Positions 54,901 through 64,000 of a stretch of 64,000 nt of DNA are shown piece by piece. Numbering within the stretch: position 1 is the stretch's first letter; each line of letters starts with the position of its first letter. The notes under the pieces were generated by a model. That model saw only the letters and a program-made list of their open reading frames with translations, did no database searches and was not told where the DNA came from. Source of the DNA: Haliclona indistincta. Taxonomy: Eukaryota > Porifera > Demospongiae > Haplosclerida > Chalinidae. The stretch covers positions 9,751,086 to 9,815,085 of the forward strand of contig OZ024785.1 of NCBI GenBank assembly GCA_964017065.1, given 5' to 3'. The position numbers were made by a program, and so were the translations under genes.

Positions 54901-57900
54901 TGACATTTGGGAGATTCAGGTAAACAGTTATCACATGCATGCTTGCCACAATACTTTGTCAAATACTATAGGTGTTTGAAAAGTATATTACAAACATGCA
55001 AGTCAAATTATTTGAAAATTCCAACTTATCTGACAATGAATGGAAGAGATTTATACAACAGTTTGAAAAAAGGTAGCAGTGACATTGATTGTAGCTTTTC
55101 AGAAAACATGCATGTAATAATTATTTACACAGCTACAAAAGTGAAGTTGGCCAGCAACACCGCTTACTATTGCTACTAATAAGAAACTTTGCCGAACAGT
55201 ATCAAAGAAAGAAGCAGGCATTTAGCTTGATAATTGATCTACTACAGCTGGATACTCCTTGTCTGTTTGTTCCTGCTACTGCATTACATAATGTGCCACA
55301 CGATGAGTTTAAAAACTTTTTGAGGAACTTTATAAGGTTAAACAATCTACAAATTACATGTCTTAGTGAGGCTGAGGTCTTATTGGTGAGTTCTATACTT
55401 GCATTAACTATTATAATGTATTAAAATGACTGACTTTTGTAGGACAATGCTTCACTCTTTCACAACCAATTTCATGTGTTGATTGTTGAAGTTATTATTA
55501 AGGTAGGCTTTCATAACATAATTATTTGGTTTTGTCAAGTTGGCAACATTTGTAAGGCAATCACAGCAGACTTATAGAAGTGTTTCAGCTTTTCCAATGA
55601 ACTAGAGATTAAAAAATATCAGAATGTGCATTATCTAGTGTGCTATTTATAACTACAGTAGTTGGTGAGTTCTGGCTGTGGTTTTATAGCTACTACATTG
55701 TTCAGACAGAGACTGGGTGCTTGCCCTTGAACGTGAAGTGGGCATTATTTTAGTTTCGTAAATGCACCCAGCCAAATAGATGAGGTGCATGAAAAGGAAG
55801 CGGAGCGAGCCTAGAAGAGTATGTTACTTGAATTCAAGGTTGATTCTGATGTTCATTGCTGGTTGTTCTGAGCATTCTTCTGAGCGAGTGGTTTACGCAA
55901 AGTCTATGCAAATTCCTCATCTTCATGAGTGTGGCCAGTTTTTCTGGTTTTATTATGCAGGGCAAGACTGTAATAATGTAATGATTGATAGTCACACTGC
56001 GTAATAATATTATTTAGATCACATTGTGTATTAATCCAGTAATTTTATTGGCTGAATTCAGCTCTAGACACCGCACGAACGAATAGATACCTGCCATGAA
56101 CGAATAGATACTCGTCGAATAATTTCTGTAAAATTTGCATCAAAACAGCTTCTGTATAGTGACAGTTGCTATGGTCTAAATCAGAACTTGGCCAACTGGA
56201 TCCACGTGATAAAGAACCCTCGCGCTGCCATAGAACACTCGCACTACACGCTCGGGTTCTATAAGGCTTCTTCGGGTTTTTATATTCATCTATAATATTA
56301 TTTTGTATCTTATCTTTTCTATCTTAATATCTTCTGCAGGAGGTATTTTTAATGCACAAATTTGAGCTATCATCTCATACAATTTCAGCTGTTCTAAGTG
56401 TTCTACAACTAACTGATGATAGTGATAATAAGTGCCTGGATATGAAGTCAGCCAGGATACGATTTGCCAGTGGTCTTCTATGTCGTCTTTCTGTACACAT
56501 TCATCCTAGTAGTGATGATCTCATGTGGCTCTTTGAAAATACTTCCGATGTTCTTAGAATTGCACAAATTCATCAACAAATCTCTAAAATAGAATGTTTT
56601 AAACTTGTTGCCTTGGAAGAAAACGAGAACAATCTGCAAGTTTTCAGTACAAGTTATCCACCAGAGATGGTAGTGTTCCTTAAATGTGTTATTTGCATCA
56701 AGAAAGCTTTAAGAGTGTGGAGTCACCATCTGAAGCTTAAGCAAGTGATTATAAAGGACATTGTCAACTTACAGATGTTTTTCTCAGACGTCAATGATAT
56801 AGCTAGCTGTTTGCTAGTTTCTGAAATTTCTCTAACTGAAGCAGAAGCAATAGGTAATAAAAAAGAACTTGATGTTGTTGTGAATAATCTTGAGAGTGTA
56901 TTAGTGAGGCATATTCCAGATCTTTCTAATACAGAGCGGTGAGTGAGTATGTATATTGAAGTCAAACATGTATTTATGTCAGATTAATATTTAGGTGTCG
57001 ATTAAGTGATTTACTGGAAAAACAAGACATTGGGTTTGACGAAGAAATTCGTGATCTTGTTCAAAATCTTGTTGAAATATCAACAAATCTTGTTGAAAAT
57101 AATGTGGAAGTATCAACAAAGGAAATAACATTTATTGCTAAATCAAATGCTCACTTTAATGATCTAGTATCCTTGCTAGAGTTAATTGAAAAATATCTGG
57201 AGCCTCTTCAACCTTGTCTTGAAATATTGGTCTTCTTTGAGCTACATCATAGCAAATTGTTTGAGTGTTATTTAAAGAGCAATTTACTGTTGCTTAAGTC
57301 ACCAGCTGTTGATGCCAGAAAGCGGTTGAATGATGCCGTGATGTTAACTGTAAAGCTTATTTGGAAACTTTGCGATGGCTCAGCAACTGTACAAGAAGTG
57401 ACTCTGAATGACACACTGTCATTGGAAGATATTGATGTGGAGAAAGAGCATAGTAATCTGTCACTTTTTGCAGGAATATTTTCTCCTGAACAAATCAATT
57501 GCAGTGGTTTGGACGGTGTAACTGCTGTGCTAAAATTGCTAAAAATATATGAAGAAGTCTTCACAATACGTCAGGTCTGTGAACAGTTTAAACTGACTGA
57601 ATGTCTTGATGATCCTGATCTAAAATGTCTTGTAACTGTGGCTGAAGACTTGCAATGTAATGATCGCAGAGCAGGGCTTACAATGGATGAAGCAATAACC
57701 AAAATGAAAATATTTAGTGATAAGCTTCTATTGGATAAACACGGTGAATCAATTTTGCAGCTTTTTAAAGAAGTCAAGGACTGCAAAGCTTTATTTCAGT
57801 TCGTAGAAGAGAGTGGATTTGTTGGAAGAGAGGGTCGAATAAAGTTTATTCAATCACACAATTTAGTCACAACCCAGTTGCAACACGAGGAGTACAATGC

Positions 57901-60900
57901 TGTAGTACTCAACCATCTTCTTGGCTGTTTTGACTATATCGACCCATTTTTAAGAAGGTCGTCTTCATTTAGTGAGCTGATGAAATTAGTAACTGATTTG
58001 CAAAACGTTCAAAATGGCATCAGACAACTGAGAACCGTTAACATGAACATTGGCTTGATCAAAATGTGGTTTCAGGTATGTAATAGTAGCTGAATGTACT
58101 GAATTTATTACTCTGTAGGGAGAGAGTTTTGAAAACACAGCAAAGACTCTGAAGAATATTATCAAAACTAGGGCAATATTTTTACGAGCTAGCGGTACTG
58201 ACCCAGTGAAACTAACTCTAGAGTGTGATCCCGAAAAGTTTAAGCGCTTGTCAGGAAGTGAGTTCATTATATTGTAGTACTTAATGTTCTTAGTGTTGAT
58301 GCACAAAGTCAAAAGGGCTGTGCCAGGTAAATGTTAAAACTATTCTCGATTGTTCTGTGCACTAATGCAAAAACACGGTGGTGCATCCCTGGACAGAAAA
58401 CAAGATGGCGGCTACAATGCTTGTATTAGCGTTCGAATGCTGATATTTGATATTTATGCCTCGGTGGGCGGAGCCACGAGGCATACAGTAGTTCGTTTGT
58501 GTATGTGTGTATCTGTGTATCTGTGTATCTGTCTGTCTGTCTGTCTGTCGGCAGGATTTCTCGTCGCTCGCTGAAAACTAAGCGCTGAAACGTGCAACAC
58601 AACCTAAAGTCGATATTTGCTTGAAAATGAATTGTAAGGATTTTGGTTATAAGGCTCTGTTCGTGAGTTAAGTGTGATTGCTTACCTCGCGATCGCCGGC
58701 TGGCGATCTAGTTGCTGATGTAACGACAAAATTGTCTATTACTGGCTGCCTTACAGCTAGTGAGTTCGCATTTACTTCAGAACAGCACGGCAGACTTGTA
58801 TATGGAGCTGCGTTCTAGAGTTATGGCGTAGCTTTGCTTACCTCGCGATCTATATGGCCGTTACTGGCGATCTAGAGTTCTCCGTAGACAAAAATATCCA
58901 CAGTTGGCTGCCTAGAAGCTGATAGGTTACATCGTATGTCTAAAGAAATTGTGCAAGCAAGCTATGGACGCTATCTCGCTCGTTGTACGTGCTGTGCCCT
59001 AAACAATATAGACACGCCCAGTTGAATTAGTGGTCGGTACGTACTGATTGGCTTCTGATTGCATAACTATTCTACTGCATTGTGATTGCTGTACAGAAAG
59101 GTACAACAGCTGCAACTGGTTTAACTTTACTGTATATGTTTATTTTATTTTCTCTACTCCTTACATCTCACTACTATAGTATTATGTAAAATATTCCTTG
59201 CCATTATTGAATACCATGTCAGATTTAATGTCTCTTACATGAGGTGCAAAATTAGGCATGACAAACTTTAATTTGTGAACTTCGTAATGATTTTATAAGT
59301 TGTCAGCCACTAGCATAGTGTTCAACTAGCAACAGCAGACTTTCATTACTGCTTGTGCATTTCAGTTCAGCATATTTAGTCAGACAGGCATGTATGCATA
59401 ACATTCCACCGAGGCATAAGCACCTTCGGTGCCTAGTTCGCTTGGTGGTGGACTGTACATGTCTAAAGACACGTAATCTGGTGTTGCCCCAAGTGCACAG
59501 TAGCATGGCGATAACGGCGATAAAATTCCAATGACAATCTGTTGTCAGCAATGCCATCTTGAATATGTACATGAGCTACAGCAGTGGCTGTACATAAGAC
59601 TTCATGTAGGCTAAGAGTCAAAAGCGTACAAGCCAGTAAGTAGACCAGCCACTGATGTAGGGATGAGTGGTCTATTATATTAGCCAGTACATTCAATCAT
59701 GATACCTCCTTGTTCGTTTATAAAAGATTTCTGACAAAATCAAAAGGATGTAGTGATGGTAGCTTAACAATAAAGAAATCTGCCACTGGCTCACAATGTA
59801 AACCAACAAGGAGGTAGCACGCTTGACTGGCTATTAGACCATGGGAGTCCAAATTAAGTTTTATGTACAGCCACTGATATAAGGATGCATTGTCTAGTAG
59901 CTTGTTGTTTCCATTGTGAGCCAGTGGCAAATTTCTTTATTGTTAAGCAACCATCACTACATCCTTTTGATTTCGTCAGAAATCTTTTGACGAAATCAAA
60001 GAGCTGAGAGAGCTGCATTTGAAATGCAATGTCATTACTTATGTGACAGCTATCATCAAATCAGATCTTCTTGGTCGTGTGGTCAATTACATATGACGTG
60101 TTTACAAGGCATTCAGGTCAGGATGCATGCAGCAGCCTTGGCATGTCTCGTCTTGGCTACCAACACTACTCTCCGTCTCGACTTCATACAGGCTTTTGGC
60201 AACTTCACCACTCCCACTGATTACGTGAAAGTATACGCTAAATTAGATATGTTCAGTTGTAAACCAGCATCCCTACACTAGTAGCTGCCACAGGATGTTG
60301 GTTGTACACTTGTTGTGTAAGTGCTCTACATGTATGTAACAACCCTATTGGACATCAGTATTGCTGGCCTAGCCAGTACAACAGCCACAGTTGTAGAGAT
60401 GCATTATTTGCCGGTCAATTGTTTTTGTTGGTAAACATTGTAGGCCAGTAGCAGAACTACATCCCTACATTATTTTGATTTCATAAAAATTATTTAATTT
60501 TTAGCTACTGTTGAGCAATCGTGGTCTTGTGAAAAGCTAAAGGAGTTTACTACACAAGTGAAGTTTATGCAACATGAGATGCCAAAGCAGGATACAAATC
60601 AGAGAATACTTAAGGCTCGTGATATTGATAGCTTTTTGGAAATTTTCAGTGTAAGAGGCTGAATTCTTATGTATGATGTTCAGCATGTGTGCTTTTATGT
60701 GTACTATAGAAAGCTCAAGAGTTACAGAAAATTCTCCAAGAGTTAAGAGTGCTCCAAATTCGCTGTGAGTCTGTCTTGAATATCGAGATTAACTGTTCGT
60801 TTACCTACCAAATGACCATTGAAAAACAAGTAGGTTATAATTTTAAGCATAATTTTATTATGCATTCTTTAACAATAGGTCATTGATGCTCAGACAGAAT

Positions 60901-63498
60901 TAGACGCATGGTTGAAAGATACCAAAAAACATCGTCAGAATTGTAAATGGCTTGTCTTTTTCAGTAACAGGAGGCTATTGCAGTTACACCACTACATTGT
61001 AAATCAACCTCACCAGCACATAGATTATCTTGTGAGAGAGATCAGTGTATTTTTCCCTAATGACCACTCCACTAGGACATCACTTGCAAAATTCATTGAG
61101 GTATGTAATTCCAGGAGTAAACAGTAACTGTAAACAATATTTATCTATTGCTTTTGGTAAATGTATGCATAGTAGTGTGTCTCTATGTAGAGATGGGAAG
61201 AAACTAAAGGACTCTGCTATACTTCACATGGACTCTGCTATGTAGATCGAATGCGCATTGCGTTTAATCCACCTCTAGAGGTAGATAGAAAGTGGATTGG
61301 AAGCAAATTGAGACTTTAGTGCATGGGTGCATGCCTTCGCATGTAGACAAAGGCGCTTGGCATACTAGGAAACCTTCGTAATGGACATTTGAAGCATCGT
61401 TGAAGGATAGGAAGAGCGTAGTATAAATTTTGAGCGGCGCAATTCGCTACATGTGAACGCTCGTGATGCGCATTGAATTCACATTGCGATACAATGTGCA
61501 TCAAAAGTAGATTCCATGTGAACACACCTTTAATGGCAGCTACAGTGCATGCAGCTTTTCTCTGTTTCTCTCTCTCCTTTGTGGTAGAACCACAACTGAA
61601 CGTTTGTGTGTTTGTTTGTTGTGGCTCCATGAGTGTATTGATTTACATGTCTTGTTATTTGGTGTGTATATATTTATGCCGAGGTGGGCGGAGCCACATA
61701 GGCATTAGTCTGTTCGTTCGTGTGTGTGTGTGTTCGCGATGCGTATCTCAGCAACCGCTCACTATTAAGCGCTGAAATTAGCAACACAGGTAGATCTCAG
61801 TATTTTATGAAAACCAAATTTGGCAAAAATGCAATTAAAGGCTTTGTTTCCGATTTATGGCGTGATTTGCTCGCCTGGACTGCCGTTGCTCGCGTTCGGA
61901 CTTCCTTCAGAGACAATACTGTCCACAGCTGGCTACATCGCGCTTGATTTGTGACAGTGCAGCTCATACGACTCCATAAGCAGCAATGAAACTAGCGAGC
62001 GAAAGCGTCTTCCTACTCATCTCGCTAGTCTAGTGAGCCTGAGTGAGCAAGCGTTGATACAGTCTATGCAGGTCTTCAGTAAACAGCTTGTATTTTTATT
62101 ACAACAGCTTGTACAATGCATTTTAGCTACATGTACTTTATGCTGCTACAATCCATAGTTCTGCTGCTTGCATGCTTCCATAGTTCTGCTGCTTGCATGC
62201 TTCTATAGTTCTGCTGCTTGCATGCTTCAGTTCTGCTACTTGCATGCTTCTATGGTTCTGCTGCTTCCATGCTTCCATAGTTCTGCTGCTTTCATGCTAC
62301 CATGGTTCTGCTCCTTGCATGCTACCATGGTTCTGCTGCTTGCATGCTACCATGGTTCTGCTGCTTGCGTGCTTCCATAGTTCTGCTGCTTGCATCCTTC
62401 CATGATACTGTTTTGATGCTTCCATGGATCTACTGCATGCATACGTGCTGTCATATGCATCTGCTAATTGCATGCTAGCATAAATGCTACTGCACCGAGG
62501 CATCTGCATCTTTGGGGCTTTTATTTGGTTGTGCAATAAGAAAGTCAGTTTTCTGCCACACTCCCTCTTACAACCCTACATGGTGGCAGCGGTTGCTACT
62601 AAGACCTCTTGCTAGACTATGGCTACTGTGCTTCAACCTCCAGAGGCTTCAACCCTCTGTTTAGTGTATCCGACCAGGCAACGCGCAATAACCATATAGC
62701 GTTTTCGCTATGCTCAGATACCAATTATAGCAACAGCTCTCAGTTTATAAATTATGTAGATCCTTAGATGTGCTAACTATATGTTTGTGGTGTCTATTTT
62801 AATATTGAACTTTGGGATAATGCTAACAAAGATTGTAGTGTACAATTAGTTACTTGTGCATCACTTTTGCGCTAAATATAATATATATTATAATTAATTT
62901 CTTCGTATTATCACCTTTTGTTTCTGTTATACAAATACAGAGAGCAGTTGAAGATCTTGCCGAGAACCTTGTGTCATTGCCTGCCATTGAAAATGCTGAG
63001 GTTTTCTTAAACAAACTAATGGAATACAACGAATCTGATGCTCCTCAACATTTGATGCTGGTTAAACAATGCACACAATCCAGAAAGGAAATTGTAGCTT
63101 CCGGTCCTGTCAGACTAAGACACTTTACGCTCCACTACATACCTGGTTTTACTCACAGACAACATATACAGCTGCTATTTGACATATTAAAAACACTTCC
63201 ATTGCCATTCCAGTTGCTGCATTGCACTGCCAACACTACCGCTGAAGAACTTGAGCTGTTCTTTCAGCGTATGGGATTTTTTCCTGAACACAAGTATATC
63301 GTCTTAAATACAAGTCTACTCAGCAGTGATATCCAAGAGGTGAAGCTTATGCAAAGACTCATAATGTACATAGACACTCGCCTCCAGATCCAGCCCACTG
63401 GTCTGACCCAAGTTGTCTGTGCATGCTATAATTTTGCATATATGTACGTTTGGGACGATTTTACTGACACTGTCGAGATATTTACATTTCTGAAATAG
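48951..63498 (+). CDS. RNF213/mysterin-like protein, N-terminal stalk region (20 exons seen; 3' end open)
   Basis: Probably the N-terminal, alpha-helical arm of an RNF213-type giant AAA+ E3 ligase. Exons: 48951-48966, 49048-49178, 49255-49370, 50135-50272, 50319-50461, 50533-50621, 52621-52790, 54314-54500, 54558-54770, 54824-54919, 54972-55072, 55133-55385, 55443-55502, 56340-56938, 56995-58075, 58119-58257, 60505-60650, 60710-60829, 60879-61100 and 62941 onward. The first 19 sum to exactly 1340 codons. The best family hint is the last exon: FQLLHCTANTTAEELELFF then KYIVLNTSLLSSDIQEVK, like the pre-AAA segment of RNF213 (LLCTPATT.EEV). CKWLVFFSNRRLLQLHHYI also fits. No AAA, RING or zinc motif lies in the window. 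The last exon may splice on (donor at 63340) or read to TAG/TAA-type stop at 63498. The join between 50621 and 52621 is the least certain. Confidence 0.6.
50865..50932. mobile_element. Small fold-back element, GTTATATCACCCC termini
   Basis: A hairpin of GTTATATCACCCC...GGGGTGATATAAC with inner GAATTATCCG/CGGATAATTC. It lies in the 2-kb intron of the RNF213-like gene. Confidence 0.75.
51388..51508. mobile_element. Fold-back MITE, TAGTTATTGCCCTA arms
   Basis: Inverted arms of about 45 bp: GTTATTGCCCTAACGAG and GGGCATTAACTGACA, mirrored by TGTCAGTTAATGCCC and TAGGGCAATAAC. The core is about 30 bp and is itself partly palindromic (AATGACC/GGTCATT). Confidence 0.85.
51529..51735. mobile_element. 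MITE with about 45-bp inverted repeats (GCGAGAAATTTTGGTGGAC)
   Basis: Left TACCGTACAGCGAGAAATTT... and right ...AAATTTCTCGCTATAAGGTA are near-perfect inverted copies extending through GGACAAAATTTTGG. An inner block GGCGG/CCGCCAAAAT is repeated. Confidence 0.85.
52045..52233. mobile_element. MITE with TACCGTATAGCC termini
   Basis: A perfect 12-bp inverted terminus (TACCGTATAGCC / GGCTATACGGTA) with GAAAATTAGA motifs internally. The ends resemble the TACCGTA ends of the neighbouring 51529-51735 element, so the two may share a transposase. Confidence 0.75.
52791..54313. other. 1.5-kb intron of the RNF213-like gene
   Basis: It is largely occupied by the large fold-back element at 53458-54015. 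The remainder (52791-53457 and 54016-54313) is AT-rich with no supportable exon. Confidence 0.6.
53458..54015. mobile_element. Long fold-back element, about 195-bp arms
   Basis: Left arm 53458-53652 and right arm 53818-54015 are inverted copies. Shared in order: TGACTAAATTAATGATAT, ACTTGCAAGTAG, TTCTAGCCATGTGAATTCGT, GCAGACAAA, CCTATCAATAGGCAT and CGATTGTAAACAATTTT. The arms differ by several indels (for example AAGTTCAATGCC against AGGCATCGAAT), so the insertion is not very recent. The spacer of about 165 bp has no coding potential. Confidence 0.85.
55503..56339. other. 0.84-kb intron of the RNF213-like gene
   Basis: No exon or well-formed repeat was recognised. It contains a short self-complementary CTCGCACTACACGCTCGGGT area near 56240. 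Confidence 0.5.
58455..59418. mobile_element. Dispersed repeat bounded by TATGCCTCGGTGG / CCACCGAGGCATA
   Basis: The left end TATGCCTCGGTGGGCGGAGC is followed by GAGGCATAC (a small hairpin) and a short (CTGT)n run. The right end CCACCGAGGCATA is the inverse of the left. Internal CTCGCTGAAAACTAAGCGCT is shared with 61740-61775 (CTCACTATTAAGCGCTGAAA). No protein is encoded. Confidence 0.65.
59723..59988. mobile_element. Fold-back MITE, about 90-bp arms (ATCAAAAGGATGTAGTGATG)
   Basis: Left arm about 59723-59815 and right arm about 59900-59988 are near-identical inverted copies: GATTTCTGAC.AAATCAAAAGG, TAACAATAAAGAAAT.TGCCA, CTGGCTCACAATG. Related single arms occur at 41830-41945 and about 60425-60500. 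Confidence 0.9.
60001..60280 (+). pseudogene. Unidentified coding-like fragment within an RNF213-like intron
   Basis: Reading frames with good codon texture: KELRELHLKCNVITYVTAII, then a stop, and MHAAALACLVLATNTTLRLD. They are consistent with alpha-helical (armadillo-like) repeats split by a former intron (TTACAAGGCATTCAG|G). It is flanked on both sides by MITE material of one family. Its source gene is not recognised. It is probably a captured gene fragment. Confidence 0.4.
61675..62500. repeat. Second copy of the GGTGGGCGGAGCC repeat family
   Basis: It begins TTATGCCGAGGTGGGCGGAGCC and carries AAGCGCTGAAA like the copy at 58455. An inverse-like CACCGAGGCAT occurs near 62494. A minisatellite has expanded inside it. 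Confidence 0.55.
62150..62410. repeat. 25-bp minisatellite, GTTCTGCTGCTTGCATGCTT
   Basis: About ten tandem units of GTTCTGCTGCTTGCATGCTT + CCATA, with variants (CTACCATG, CTTCTATA). The unit length of 25 bp means all three frames stay open for long stretches. Confidence 0.95.
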
Positions 63499-64000
63499 CA
63501 AGAGTGCGGATGAATTTTGCACTGGAACATTATTCTGGTGCATTTTCATGAAAACTGAAGTTGTCAAATTGATTTCCGTAGAGCTGGTATTTTTCATGCA
63601 TTTAAATTTAGTGAGCGAAACAATTTGCAAAAATTTGATCCACAAAAATCAATACAATTTTGTAATGGACTTATTAATCGCAAAATTTTGGTCCCACTAT
63701 AATTTACTAAGTGAAATTTTGTAATACCAGGTCTTAATATCTAATTTCTGACAGTAAACATAACCTCAAAGATGGTCTATAAACCATTTTAAAGCTGACT
63801 ATTGGATTTTAGATACCTTCCATCTTGTTTTTGTGTTGATCCCTGCAATTATGTGTATAAATTGCATGTTTATGCAGTGGTGTAGCTACACCCGGGCACA
63901 TGCTGGCAACTTATGTCCAGTGCCCGGGCAACTGAGCTGGTCCTTGAACACGTGGCAAACTCTGTATCCATTTTTCTGCTTGTTTAGGGTAGTTTGTCTC
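63499..64000. other. Right edge: intron or intergenic sequence
   Basis: AT-rich, with no exon recognised. GTAGAGCTGGTATTTTTCATGC (about 63578-63599) repeats 51984-52006, and a GC-rich inverted pair CCCGGGCAC/GTGCCCGGG lies near 63889-63930. Confidence 0.5.

Larger units (their letters stand above)
61101..62940. other. 1.84-kb intron of the RNF213-like gene
   Basis: The longest intron but one in the gene. It contains an ATGCGCATT-rich stretch (61245-61480), a second copy of the TATGCC.GGTGGGCGGAGCC repeat (from 61675) and the 25-bp minisatellite (62150-62410). No exon is seen. A pyrimidine-poor acceptor ends it at 62940. Confidence 0.55.

Noticed and set aside
62168..62405. Cys/His-rich repetitive peptide frames
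   Set aside because: They come from the 25-bp minisatellite; no start context, splice structure or family similarity.

Overview
The window is eukaryotic and metazoan. Nearly every gene is split by many short introns (often 45-120 nt) with GT..AG borders. The products are animal-type: kinesin-3 KIF13, Rab32, TM9SF1, EMC2, DNALI1, RNGTT, ACOX1, MTMR9 and an RNF213-like giant. Gene density is very high, neighbouring genes share promoters of 100-450 bp, and the spaces and larger introns are full of small fold-back elements. This is most like a compact sponge (demosponge) genome; the organism is an inference, not read from the sequence. Exon chains were assembled by hand from splice borders, reading phase and family knowledge. 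Every complete chain adds up to a whole number of codons.

Layout. 1-4576 (minus): two tandem SLC6-type sodium symporter genes. The intact copy has 12 exons and 676 aa. The other runs off the left edge and has a palindromic transposon inside a coding exon. 4828-6846 (plus): RAB32 with an ATG-only first exon. 7160-11648 (minus): TM9SF1. 12103-21738 (plus): KIF13-type kinesin, 31 exons, motor + FHA + CAP-Gly. 21983-23287 (minus) and 23404-24733 (plus): EMC2 and DNALI1, head to head. 24955-32260 (plus): three tandem phospholipase B-like genes. 32449-35398: mRNA capping enzyme. 35855-38793: peroxisomal acyl-CoA oxidase ending in SKL. 38.8-45.8 kb: a rearranged, repeat-rich stretch with fragments of neighbouring genes, a broken GLYAT-like acyltransferase and two intronless genes (an EF-hand protein and a methyltransferase). 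45824-48742: MTMR9 pseudophosphatase. 48951 to the right edge: the N-terminal part of an RNF213-like gene, whose introns carry many MITEs.

Most genes are unrelated housekeeping functions: vesicle traffic (RAB32, TM9SF1, KIF13, MTMR9), lysosome and peroxisome (PLBD, ACOX1), ER insertion (EMC2), axoneme (DNALI1) and mRNA capping. They do not form one pathway. The notable biology is in genome dynamics: a filled versus empty MITE site between tandem paralogues, near-identical patches in the phospholipase array, shuffled gene fragments, and nested palindromes around intronless genes. No clearly new multi-gene system was found.
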